Part shown: piece after piece, positions 1 through 8,335 of the stretch
Numbering within the stretch: position 1 is the stretch's first letter
How the letters are laid out: each line of letters begins with the position of its first letter
Assembly (NCBI GenBank): GCA_964463605.1
Contig: CAYXBZ010000001.1
Coordinates: 7,842 to 71,841, forward strand
Reading direction: 5' to 3'
DNA from: DAOLOF01 sp964463605
GTDB taxonomy: Bacteria; Patescibacteriota; Microgenomatia; UBA1400; PJMF01
DNA length: 64,000 nucleotides
Translations under genes and position numbers: made by a program
Notes under the pieces: model-generated
Databases searched by the model: none
Seen by the model: only the letters and a program-made list of their open reading frames with translations
What the model was told of the DNA's origin: nothing

Positions 1-439
1 AAAGCTCCTAGCTGTGGCTTACTTAGTAGTTATTGAATATTGGCTAAATTTGTATAAATTTGATGTTGCAACAGGGTGTTATCGGATTATTGAGTTGTCT
101 GGTTATCAGGGGATGAAAAATAGGCTGATTGGCAATTACTTCTGGATTATTTGCTTGCACTCGTTTATTCACCAACAGCCTTGTAAAAGAATAATTCACA
201 AAATAATTAAAATAATTAAATAAGCTGTTCAAGCAAACACGAGTTGCGAAAAAGTCATAAAACAAAGGTGATTTTAGTTTGACTACAATCTCTGGCAATA
301 AAAACTATGTTATCCAAAAAATGCGTCAATTCCTTGAGGAATGACGTTATTATGGCAAAAAGCATCTTTTTTGTCAAATATTTAGCAATTCTTGAGGAAG
401 ATTGTTAATAGTTACTCGAGAAAACTATCCGCTTTTGCG
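1..439. other. gene-free stretch at window start
   Basis: I see no convincing gene here. The two short open frames on opposite strands are AT-rich, overlap one another and resemble nothing I recognise. The stretch lies downstream of the sortase gene and is A/T-rich, with two similar short words around 'aattccttgaggaa' (about 330 and 390), the first of which is a small imperfect palindrome. Confidence 0.5.
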
Positions 440-1360
440 CTACAACTCCTTCACTATCTTGGCGTATCGGAAATATCGAATGGGAGAGTTGAGGTGTTTG
501 CAAGTGTACAAGATTAAATCTGCGTCGTAGTCACTAATCTGCTCCCCTTCTTCTCCAGAGTAAATCTCGTAAACAAACTTGCGTTGTTCTGAAATAATCT
601 CAACTCGATCGCCTACTTCCAACAAAGGCAATCGATAAAAAGAGTGTAGTTGCCAATAATCACTCTTCCACCACCATTCCCAGCCATAACGATGACCGAC
701 CACGATCATCGGCTTAAGCAAATCGCCTGGAATACCAAAGTCCGGCACCCACCAGGCTCCAGAATCCAAAGCCTCTTCTTCAGTTTCAGTTCTCTGCAGT
801 TGGGTGTTAACACCAATTTTTGGAATCATAATCAAATCCTCTTGAGGCAAACTTGAATCAACCGGCGGCAAATATCTATCCTCCTCTACCTGACGACTTT
901 CGAGAGAATCTAGCAACTCCTGTGTATCCAGCGGTTGTTGTTGCTGAACCAACTGCCCCAATAAAGTTGAGTCTCGATTTTGATTGGTGTCGCTAACAAT
1001 CGAGGGTTGATAGAAATATGAGTAATAAAGTTTTGGCCCCAGATAAAGCGTTGCCATTGCCCCCACTCCCAAAAGAATAATTAAAATTATCCAGTTCAAC
1101 AAAATCTGAGACATTAAAGAGCCAACTTTGGCACTTGAGTTTAAAAAGCCAAAAAATAGATGCTGATGCTTAGACGTGGGATGTGAAGAATAACTCGAGT
1201 TGAGCGATAAAGATAATATCGGCTGACGATAAACGTCAAACTCTGGTTTGTAATAAGGCAATGTGGGGTCAACTCTTTGAGACCACTTTCCCAGAAGGCT
1301 TTTCTTGATCGAACCGCTAAAGTGAGCGGAGACGCTAGTATTTTTAAGCTGATACAACAT
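440..1360 (-). CDS. sortase family protein (membrane-anchored)
   Basis: Probable class E/F-like sortase, a cysteine transpeptidase that joins surface proteins to the wall or cleaves them. The C-terminal half shows the family signature in order: IPKIGVNTQL, a tryptophan-rich GAWWVPDFG segment, the catalytic histidine in VVGHR, the catalytic cysteine in LYTCKHL and the arginine in IRYFRYAKI at the extreme C-terminus. A membrane segment (around NWIILIILLGVGAMATLYLG) precedes it and a basic N-terminal tail lies in the cytoplasm. I prefer the ATG at 1360, which has a GGGGA element about 7 bases upstream; a TTG at 1432 would add 24 residues. No LPxTG-type substrate was noticed in the window. Single gene; the downstream 440 bases are empty. 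Confidence 0.85.
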   Translation of the reverse strand: MLYQLKNTSVSAHFSGSIKKSLLGKWSQRVDPTLPYYKPEFDVYRQPILSLSLNSSYSSHPTSKHQHLFFGFLNSSAKVGSLMSQILLNWIILIILLGVGAMATLYLGPKLYYSYFYQPSIVSDTNQNRDSTLLGQLVQQQQPLDTQELLDSLESRQVEEDRYLPPVDSSLPQEDLIMIPKIGVNTQLQRTETEEEALDSGAWWVPDFGIPGDLLKPMIVVGHRYGWEWWWKSDYWQLHSFYRLPLLEVGDRVEIISEQRKFVYEIYSGEEGEQISDYDADLILYTCKHLNSPIRYFRYAKIVKEL

Positions 1361-1672
1361 TGGATAATCCCCGATAAATAGCCTAATTAATGATAACACT
1401 CCGTGAAACTTCTCTGCAAAAGTAACCGTCAAGCTAGACTACTTTATAGGTTGGAGCGAATTATATCTTATAATCAGGAACAAATCAATTATATAGGATA
1501 CTACTTGAGGGATAAAATAGACCAGTCGAATCTTGGCTCTCCTGATTGTCAAGAAAGTCCTCAACTTTCATGGGTAAATGTAAACTAATATATCAATAGG
1601 TAAATTTGTATATAGGTAAGAAGAATGATCCCAATACTATCGCCACTAAGTGGTCAGTGGCGTTAATAAAGC

Positions 1673-1734
1673 AAAAAAAAAGCACCTAATTGAAGTTCGG
1701 TCGCCTGCCCAACCACCGAACTTCAATTAAGTGC
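1673..1734 (-). terminator. strong hairpin with T-run, minus strand
   Basis: Arms 1682-1701 and 1715-1734 pair over 20 positions with one non-Watson-Crick position (1686/1730, which is G-U in the minus-strand RNA), with a 13-base loop. On the minus strand the stem is followed directly by nine T (A-run at 1673-1681). This has the form of an intrinsic terminator for leftward transcription from radA, although it lies about 370 bases past the radA stop. Confidence 0.7.
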
Positions 1735-1774
1735 CTTGTTAATAAATTTGCAAATTGTAATATATCTAATTTGT

Positions 1775-1855
1775 GCTCATTTCTGAGGGGTTTCACCCCT
1801 CAGCGTTTTGTTTCGTCCCGTCCTGCTAAGCGGGACTACGGAGCATAATCAGAAT
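1775..1855. repeat. dispersed palindromic repeat, copy A
   Basis: Begins with 'gctcatttctgagggg', forms an 8-bp hairpin CTGAGGGG/CCCCTCAG (1783-1803), continues with 'cgttttgt', then a second hairpin GTCCCG..CGGGAC and ends with 'ataatcagaat'. The same start and end words flank a longer, different interior at 3750-3942, so the two are copies of one modular element. Confidence 0.7.
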
Positions 1856-2107
1856 CACAACTGTTGTAGCATCCCAACAATTATACCCCAACTATAATAT
1901 TATTGCCAATAGAATGTCAACCTATAAAATTATTAATGTCGATTGAATCCATATCTTATAGTATTCTTTTTGAGGAGTTTAAGAGTAAATTTACATGTTT
2001 TACACATGACAATCGTAAAATTCATCGTTGTTGAAAACTGGTAGATAAACTTGAAGAAGCTACTTTGCTGACTATTAAAACAATTAAAAACGCGACATTA
2101 ACTCAAG

Positions 2108-3694
2108 CTAACTCAACAACCCTATCTCGGCCAGAACTTCTTTGAGAGTGTGGTGAGTTTTAGAACTGATCACATTGGAATATCCCAAGCGGTGCGCCTC
2201 CTTGATGCGCCTATCAAGTGCTGCCACTTGTCGCACCTCTCCCAGCAAGCCCACCTCTCCGATAAAAACAGTCTTGGTTTTAATTGATCGATTGTTGAGG
2301 CTACTGGCAATGGCAACCGCCAGTGCTAGATCAACTGCCGGCTCGCTAATTCTAAAACCTCCAGCTGCGCTTAAAAAGATGTCGTGAGAAGCTAGGGGCA
2401 ATCTGCAGTGTTTCTGCAACACAGCAGCCAACACCTGAATTCTAGACAGCTCAATGCCTCGACCTACCCGCCGCGGCATTGCCAACTGAGATTGATTCAC
2501 CAAAGACTGTGCCTCAATTAACAGCGGACGAGTTCCTTCCATCACACAGGCCACCGCACTTCCCGCCACTCGCTCTTGCTGATGTTCTAAAAAAATCTCG
2601 CTTGGATTGGATACTTCTTCATAACCATACTCCACTACCTTAAATACCCCCACCTCATCGGTGGCGCCAAATCTGTTTTTCAAAGCTCTTAGCAATCTAA
2701 ATTGTCCCGTTCTTTCGCCCTCTAACTGCAATACCGAGTCAACCATGTGTTCAAGAACCTTCGGGCCAGCTATGGCTCCCTCTTTGGTAACATGCCCCAC
2801 CAAGAAGGTAGGAATCGACAAACGCTTGCTTACCGAGATAATTCGTTCCGTTGACTCTCTTACTTGACCGATACTCCCGCTAGCACCAGTTAAATCTAAA
2901 GTAGTGAGTGTTTGGATGCTATCAACTATCACTAAGTTTGGCCGAGTACTCTCCATAACGGCCGTGAGTTGATCAACATCGGTAGTTACGACAAATTGTA
3001 AGATTTGATCGGTGGCTTGAGTTAGGTTGTCCGAATCTTTAACAAAGCCATATTTTGATAAAAAATGTTCATTATTTAATATTCTATTGATTCTAAGGTT
3101 AATTTGTTCGGGGCTTTCCTCACCACAAACATATAAAATTTGATGCTTGCTGTCAACCTCCTCCAAACTCTTCTTGTTTTTTTTCAAGAGTTTTTTTTGA
3201 GACTCTTGGTTGGTTTTTTTTGAGTTTTTTTTATCTTCACCCCCCTTGCTTTTTTGCCCCCCCTTATCTTTTGCCTCTTTCTCAACCGCATCTTGTTGTT
3301 GATTTTCATTACTTAGTGAGTCTGACGCGATCAAGCCACTCATCACCAAACTCACTTGTGTTAACAAGGTGGATTTGCCAATTCCTGGCTCTCCTCCAAT
3401 TAACATCACCGCTCCCGGGACTATTCCTCCACCCAAAACTCTATCTAACTCTCCAACCCCGCACGAAAAACGCTGTTTTGAGTCGCTAATAACTCCCACC
3501 TCTGGACGAGAGACTAGCAATTCACTTAAGTTGACATCTTTCATCGCCCGATTGGTAGCTTTTGCTCGCGACACGTCTTCGACTACTTCCTCCACCAAAC
3601 TATTCCAAGATCCACACTGAGTGCAGCGACCCTGCCACTTTGGATGTTTGGTGCCACAGCTTTGACACACATGCACTGTTTTAGTCTTTGCCAT
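2108..3694 (-). CDS. radA: DNA repair protein RadA/Sms
   Basis: RecA-like ATPase that promotes branch migration in recombination. In order: N-terminal C4 zinc finger (CQSC at 10-13, CTQC at 24-27), Walker A GEPGIGKST (101-109), Walker B LVIVDS, the RadA-specific KNRFG motif, and a C-terminal Lon-protease-like domain (LASHDIFLSAAGG region). The protein has 528 residues against roughly 450-460 for typical RadA; the excess is a Lys/Gln/Glu-rich, low-complexity insert at about residues 121-184, between Walker A and the conserved ILYVCGEES strand. It is encoded by homopolymer-rich DNA (3143-3325) but the frame is kept. A hairpin terminator lies downstream. Confidence 0.97.
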   Translation of the reverse strand: MAKTKTVHVCQSCGTKHPKWQGRCTQCGSWNSLVEEVVEDVSRAKATNRAMKDVNLSELLVSRPEVGVISDSKQRFSCGVGELDRVLGGGIVPGAVMLIGGEPGIGKSTLLTQVSLVMSGLIASDSLSNENQQQDAVEKEAKDKGGQKSKGGEDKKNSKKTNQESQKKLLKKNKKSLEEVDSKHQILYVCGEESPEQINLRINRILNNEHFLSKYGFVKDSDNLTQATDQILQFVVTTDVDQLTAVMESTRPNLVIVDSIQTLTTLDLTGASGSIGQVRESTERIISVSKRLSIPTFLVGHVTKEGAIAGPKVLEHMVDSVLQLEGERTGQFRLLRALKNRFGATDEVGVFKVVEYGYEEVSNPSEIFLEHQQERVAGSAVACVMEGTRPLLIEAQSLVNQSQLAMPRRVGRGIELSRIQVLAAVLQKHCRLPLASHDIFLSAAGGFRISEPAVDLALAVAIASSLNNRSIKTKTVFIGEVGLLGEVRQVAALDRRIKEAHRLGYSNVISSKTHHTLKEVLAEIGLLS

Positions 3695-3994
3695 AAGTTT
3701 TACTTATCCAAACTGATAAATTCGCATATTAGTAACAGTATTAGATATGAGCTCATTTCTGAGGGGCAAGCCCCTCAGCGTTTTGTCTTGCTTTGCAAGA
3801 TCAAAGCCTGCCTGCCTACCGGTAGGCAGGCTCCCCTGTCGCTTACGGGGTATTAGACCCCGAAGCTCCACTAGGGGGAATCCCCCTAGAACCCCCATTC
3901 TGATTTGTTCCCCGTAGCAAGCTACGGGGTATAATCAGAATTAATATCTGCTTCAGCGCTGCAGCAACACAGATTAAAACCTCATGTATATCAA
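3695..3994. other. intergenic region made of nested palindromes
   Basis: 300 bases between radA and the small membrane-protein gene. Besides the repeat at 3750-3942 I see no gene. Short frames here run through palindromes and are not credible. Confidence 0.6.
3750..3942. repeat. dispersed palindromic repeat, copy B (compound)
   Basis: Shares its left end (hairpin CTGAGGGG/CCCCTCAG, 3759-3778, then 'cgttttgt') and right end ('ataatcagaat') with copy A at 1775-1855. The interior adds three more palindromes: a perfect 22-base palindrome GCCTGCCTACC/GGTAGGCAGGC (3810-3831), CTAGGGGG/CCCCCTAG (3871-3889) and CCCCGTAG/CTACGGGG (3910-3929). Palindromes like the 22-mer are common between genes in CPR genomes as far as I know. 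Confidence 0.75.
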
Positions 3995-4339
3995 CTAGTC
4001 AAGTTCTTGAATTTTTTGCACCTGCAGCCGTCCGTCTCTAAACTCCGCCACCACCTCCACCCGCATGCCAACATAAGATGATAGCGACAAAGAGTTGCTA
4101 CCCACTTGAGTTTTGCCCACCTCTCCTAGTTTTAAATAATACAAAGAGTTTTCTTGAGTAAGTTCACCCACCACAATAATTGGCTCTCCTTGAACCGTAG
4201 TTTGTCGCCACTGCTCAATTTGTTCTTGACCAACTAAGTTGTCACTTGAGGCAGCAAAACGCTGCATCAACCAATAATAACCCAAAACCAATCCCACCAT
4301 GATGGTGATAAGTAAGACTAGGCGAAGAACTACTTTCAT
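3995..4339 (-). CDS. small membrane-anchored protein, hypothetical
   Basis: 114 residues. One N-terminal membrane segment (about residues 4-24, VLRLVLLITIMVGLVLGYYW) is followed by a short beta-rich domain with alternating hydrophobic residues (PIIVVGELTQ, YYLKLGEV, GMRVEVVAEF, GRLQVQKIQEL) that could be a small OB-like barrel; this is a guess from pattern. It follows the nucleotidyltransferase-fold gene by 30 bases on the same strand and is probably co-transcribed with it. No family recognised. Confidence 0.65.
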   Translation of the reverse strand: MKVVLRLVLLITIMVGLVLGYYWLMQRFAASSDNLVGQEQIEQWRQTTVQGEPIIVVGELTQENSLYYLKLGEVGKTQVGSNSLSLSSYVGMRVEVVAEFRDGRLQVQKIQELD

Positions 4340-4369
4340 AAAATGCTGTTGTTGATTTATAGATTGGTA

Positions 4370-4849
4370 CTATTTAATCATCATGGTGGTTGAAAACCTA
4401 GGGTCACGCTCACAAATCACCTCTACTGCTCCCCCCACCACTTGCATCAGTTTATTTTTTTGCTCCAAAAAAGGAGTGTGTTCTGAAACCAACAAAACAG
4501 TTGGCTGAAGTTTCTTGATTAACTCAAGATGATCTTGTTGTGTGTCAAACTTGCTTGGCAGGATAAAAACCAGATCTGCCAGATGAGTTTCAACCAACTT
4601 TCTCACTCTTACTTCTTGAGAGTCTATTGGTCGGTCAGCTCCCTTGAGTTTTTTTACTCTACTATCAGACTCAACTCCCACCACCAAACAACCACCAAGC
4701 TCCTTCATTCTAGTTTGAGCCTGAGATAAAAAGAGCAGATGCCCCTGATGAAGCAGATCAAAAACTCCCGTAACCAATCCGATTGGACGATCTCTCTCGC
4801 GACAAGTTGCAACTATTTCATTTAATGATAGCTTAAGTGCTTGAGTCAT
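4370..4849 (-). CDS. cytidylyltransferase-like (RfaE2/HldE-C type) nucleotidyltransferase
   Basis: Transfers a nucleotidyl group to a phosphorylated substrate, as in ADP-heptose or CDP-glycerol synthesis; the substrate here is unknown. It shows the HxGH-class signature TGVFDLLHQGH, the SDSRVKKLKG segment with the RPI loop that follows, and a C-terminal STTMMIK resembling the ISTT motif that binds the nucleotide. About 159 residues, normal for a stand-alone domain. I place the start at the ATG at 4849; a TTG at 4882 would add 11 unlikely residues. No partner heptose kinase or glycosyltransferase is nearby. Confidence 0.85.
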   Translation of the reverse strand: MTQALKLSLNEIVATCRERDRPIGLVTGVFDLLHQGHLLFLSQAQTRMKELGGCLVVGVESDSRVKKLKGADRPIDSQEVRVRKLVETHLADLVFILPSKFDTQQDHLELIKKLQPTVLLVSEHTPFLEQKNKLMQVVGGAVEVICERDPRFSTTMMIK

Positions 4850-5033
4850 GTTGTTTGTTTGTATCTCTGGATCGCCACACAATTATATCAGCGAGCAAGC
4901 AAGCAATATTTTTTCAAAAACCAACTTCATCAATGACCAGTCGTATTAAAAAAACTACCCTCAAAACTTACAACAATACGACATATTGTGGCACACAGAC
5001 CTTAAAAAAACCTGAAGAATTTCTGTGCCAAAT

Positions 5034-6128
5034 TTATTTAATTTCTTGGAGTTTTTGGGTAGCTTGTTGAAAAAGTGTCTGCCATTCCTCGAGATATTTT
5101 AGATGACTCACCCCATCATGCATAAAAGCTCGATTGATATTCAGATTCTTAAAAGGAATGTTATTCTTTTGATGAAGGTGACTCGCACTCAATTTAAAAA
5201 TCAAGTGATTTATCCAGTTTAAAAAACCACTTAATCGTTCATTTTGTTCAGCCTTGTTAGAATCTGAGGCTAACTCTTGAGTCACTTGATATTTTTGATT
5301 TACTAAAAAGTTTCCCAGCCAACTGTTGCTTTGTGTGAACTTTTTTTGAACATTGCCCGCATCATAAATCCAATCTATCTGCATTGACTCAAGAGCATCA
5401 AAAATTGATCTTTTCTCTTGAGGTAAAGAGAGTGAGTCAAGATCCATCCACAAATTAAAACACCACTGATCTGAAAAAATTACTTTCCCAAAAAAAGAAA
5501 CTCTTTTCTTGCCGTTAACAATCGCCAACAGCAACAAGACCAACCTAGTTATCCAAAGAGTTCCTGGCTTGGTCACGATCAACAGGTCAAGGTCATCATT
5601 GGGTTTAGCAGATCTGGCTGCCACCGAACCGGTGATGCCAATGGCCTCAATCCAGCCAATCTTTAAAGCAGCCCGAATCAATCCATAAGCCGAATCTCTC
5701 ACCAAATAAGAGTTGATGTTATTTTGCCGCCTACTTTTCACCCAGTTTTGTGCCACCAACCTCTGACTTTCGTGGCCACGTCCATCTTTAAATTTATCAA
5801 CAAAACAAAAATAATCGTCCCACTTTTGCAACACCCCCGTCTCAACCAATTTATTAAATCTTGATCGAAGCAATTCAAGCGACGGGGAAGACCTGTTTTG
5901 AAAATCAATATTATCAAAAATGCCACCTGCTTGCTGCTTAATCATCAAAGTCTTTATCAGCTGCTGCTCAACCACCTCTGGTCTAATTAAACGCTGAAGA
6001 ATCTCACTTTCAAGTAAGGGAAACTTAAACTGAGAGCTGTAGGCAACTGTTGCCAAAATTTGAAGATCCAACGAGCCAACTTTCGAAGCGAAAGAGTTAT
6101 GAAAGTGATGCGACTGTGTCTTTTTCAC
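5034..6128 (-). CDS. nucleotidyltransferase-domain protein
   Basis: 364 residues. The middle part has a polymerase-beta-type nucleotidyltransferase core: GITGSVAARS followed by DDLDLLIV, giving the G-S and paired-aspartate metal-binding pattern; a third acidic position may be in WMDLDSL. The N-terminal ~130 residues look helical and may form a winged helix. The start is a GTG at 6128 with a good ribosome site (AGAGGG, 5 bases upstream). It begins 18 bases after the end of the solute-binding-protein gene and is probably in its operon. Substrate unknown. Its catalytic core differs from the two AbiEii-type proteins in this window in context and length. Confidence 0.7.
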   Translation of the reverse strand: MKKTQSHHFHNSFASKVGSLDLQILATVAYSSQFKFPLLESEILQRLIRPEVVEQQLIKTLMIKQQAGGIFDNIDFQNRSSPSLELLRSRFNKLVETGVLQKWDDYFCFVDKFKDGRGHESQRLVAQNWVKSRRQNNINSYLVRDSAYGLIRAALKIGWIEAIGITGSVAARSAKPNDDLDLLIVTKPGTLWITRLVLLLLAIVNGKKRVSFFGKVIFSDQWCFNLWMDLDSLSLPQEKRSIFDALESMQIDWIYDAGNVQKKFTQSNSWLGNFLVNQKYQVTQELASDSNKAEQNERLSGFLNWINHLIFKLSASHLHQKNNIPFKNLNINRAFMHDGVSHLKYLEEWQTLFQQATQKLQEIK

Positions 6129-6146
6129 ATAATCCCTCTAGCATCT

Positions 6147-8216
6147 CTAAAGCCCAAACTGACTCATGACTTGAGTAACTCCTTGATTGAGGGTTTGTAG
6201 ATCGGCTTGAGTCAATTCTTGACTAGAGGCTTTGTTGATTGCGTCGGCATAGTAATCAATAATCAAATCATTCAAGCCCACATCGTGAGTAAAGGAGCAC
6301 AAAGGGCCGCTGCGGGCCAACGGTGCATCCTGCAAGTAAGCAGACACATACTCGGCATTGGCAAGCTCACTAGCCATGTCAACTCGCGGATAGATCTCTC
6401 CAAAAGCACGAATCTCGCTCTGGGCTGAGTAGAGCTTGCGCAAGACATCAGGCGTACTAAGATACTTGAGTAGTTGCCAAGCTTCATCGGCATGAGGACT
6501 CTTACTACTCACCCCCTCTGCCCAATAAGTAGCCCAACCATACTCACTCTCTCCAAGTTTTGGTACAGGAGCAATCTCAAAATTCAAATCAGGATTTATG
6601 TGTTTTACCTCGTGAGCCCTCCACGATGGAGCCAGCATCATCGCCACATCGCCCCTGGCAAAAGCCGTGGTTGAGTTTGGAAGATTGGAACCATACACTG
6701 GAGTAGATTTAGCAAATAGAGCATAAAAGTCTATGGCATCTCTCACCTCTCCCGAAAGAGGGTTTGAAGGGTTGCCTCCATTTTGATGAATCAAAAGACC
6801 CAGTATGTCTGAAAAATGTTCAACATTAGAGGTATTACCCAGAGCAATTCCACCGCGTTCAACCTCGTTGCCGTTGCGAACGGTAAGTTTATCAGCCAAC
6901 ACTCGCACCTCACCCCAAGTTGAGGGAACCTCTTCGTTTGCTGTTTGCAAAATATCTTTGTTGTAGTACAAACCCAATCCGTCGTACATGAGAGGAATTC
7001 CCACCAACTGCCCATTGTGTTGTAGTTGTTGAGAGTATATTGGATAAAATGTTTGTTCATACTCGGCCACCGACATCACTCTGGTTGGCATTGGAGCCAA
7101 CTCTTCCTCAAGCATTGGCACCCAAGTTGCGTGATATCTGAAAACATCTGGCCCGCTCCCAGCCTCAATGGCTGATTGCAGGCGAGTTCTATAATCTTTG
7201 TGTGACTGCTGCCTGTAGTCAACACCAATGCCTGTTTGCTGCTCAAAATCCTCAAGTACTTCCTGCATCACCGAGGTCGGTTCCCACAAACCCCAATAGC
7301 TCAGCACTACATTGCTTTGAGCCGGAGCTGTGGCTGGTGCCTCACCCGTATCAGGCGAAGAAGGTGATGAAGAACTAGGAGATGTTGAGCTGCCTCCCAG
7401 ATTCAAAACTTTCATAATGCCATACACCACTCCTCCTACAATCACTAGAGCGCCAAGTAAAAAAGGGACAAACTTGGGCACCTTGCTGCCGGAACCTGCC
7501 ATCTTGGGAGGTTTGGGCAATTTAGGAGCTTTAGATTTTTTTGTTCTTGATTGCTTTTTCTTATCTTTTCCGTCAGATTGATCATCATCTTTTCCTTCAT
7601 CTTGACTATCACCTGTTGCTGACGAGCTAGACGTGAGACCACCTATTCCCGATCCAGAGGGAGCGCTCGCTCCTAAGTTAGGGTGCGTAATAGCTGGATC
7701 ACCCATTCCATCTGGCTGAGAGGTCATTTGTCTAGCCGCAATTGTTTGTTGAGCTGCTAACTTCGCTTGAGCTTCAGTTTGCTGCTCATTTGAAGTGGCG
7801 TTGGGATTAATCGGCGACTCACTCAAGCTCGTTCTGGGCACAGAAGCCGCTGCCGCTGCTGCCTTGTCGGCACTTGAAGCTTGAATTTTTTGCATCGTAC
7901 TTTGAGGAGCAGCTTGAGGTTGGTCAAAGGTGGGTGCTTCTCTGGTTTGACTGATGGTAGAAGTGCGAGTGACCTGACCTTGCTCATTTAATTCTGGAGG
8001 AGCTCCTCCTGGATACTGCGTGTCCAAACCACTGGGCATCACTGGAGCTGGAGGAATTGGTTGAGAGTTAGATGAAGCAAGTGGCGTTTTAGGAGGAGGG
8101 GTAATCGTTTGGGCGCCAGCTTGACCGCCAACTGCTCCAGAAGGAGTTGGGGTTGAACCTGCTCTAGAGGGAGGTTGAGGGATGTTGGGCCTGGGTAATG
8201 AAGAGTCGTTGGGCAT
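6147..8216 (-). CDS. membrane-anchored extracellular solute-binding protein (family 1)
   Basis: The C-terminal ~380 residues match ABC-transporter family 1 sugar-binding proteins (YWGLWEP start, PDVFRYHATW, GIPLMYDGLGLYYNKDIL, PSTWGEV, FARGDVAMMLAPSWR). Unlike a normal lipoprotein it has no lipobox: a ~245-residue Pro/Ser/Gln-rich N-terminal region ending in a Lys-rich stretch precedes a single membrane span (PFLLGALVIVGGVVYGIM), so the N-terminus should be cytoplasmic and the binding domain outside. No permease or ATPase genes are adjacent, so it may be a scavenging or sensing protein rather than a transporter part. ATG at 8216 preferred over a TTG at 8249. Confidence 0.85.
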   Translation of the reverse strand: MPNDSSLPRPNIPQPPSRAGSTPTPSGAVGGQAGAQTITPPPKTPLASSNSQPIPPAPVMPSGLDTQYPGGAPPELNEQGQVTRTSTISQTREAPTFDQPQAAPQSTMQKIQASSADKAAAAAASVPRTSLSESPINPNATSNEQQTEAQAKLAAQQTIAARQMTSQPDGMGDPAITHPNLGASAPSGSGIGGLTSSSSATGDSQDEGKDDDQSDGKDKKKQSRTKKSKAPKLPKPPKMAGSGSKVPKFVPFLLGALVIVGGVVYGIMKVLNLGGSSTSPSSSSPSSPDTGEAPATAPAQSNVVLSYWGLWEPTSVMQEVLEDFEQQTGIGVDYRQQSHKDYRTRLQSAIEAGSGPDVFRYHATWVPMLEEELAPMPTRVMSVAEYEQTFYPIYSQQLQHNGQLVGIPLMYDGLGLYYNKDILQTANEEVPSTWGEVRVLADKLTVRNGNEVERGGIALGNTSNVEHFSDILGLLIHQNGGNPSNPLSGEVRDAIDFYALFAKSTPVYGSNLPNSTTAFARGDVAMMLAPSWRAHEVKHINPDLNFEIAPVPKLGESEYGWATYWAEGVSSKSPHADEAWQLLKYLSTPDVLRKLYSAQSEIRAFGEIYPRVDMASELANAEYVSAYLQDAPLARSGPLCSFTHDVGLNDLIIDYYADAINKASSQELTQADLQTLNQGVTQVMSQFGL

Positions 8217-8335
8217 GGTTTGAAAAAATAATTCGCAAATTGATGGCAAAGCGAAACAGGCTCGCTCGCTTATATCAGTCTAAAGCTACATAACTGGTTA
8301 CACGAAAGCAATAGATTTAATATACTATTGCTATT

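Larger units (their letters stand above)
1361..2107. other. intergenic region with hairpin and palindromic repeat
   Basis: About 750 bases between the sortase gene and radA without a supported gene. It holds a small hairpin (1641-1662), a 20-bp hairpin next to an A-run (1673-1734), and a copy of a dispersed palindromic repeat (1775-1855). The rest is AT-rich and I see nothing else in it. Confidence 0.6.

Noticed and set aside
14..298. Two overlapping short open frames on opposite strands
   Set aside because: Low-complexity AT-rich translations, no ribosome site or promoter, and no recognisable domain.
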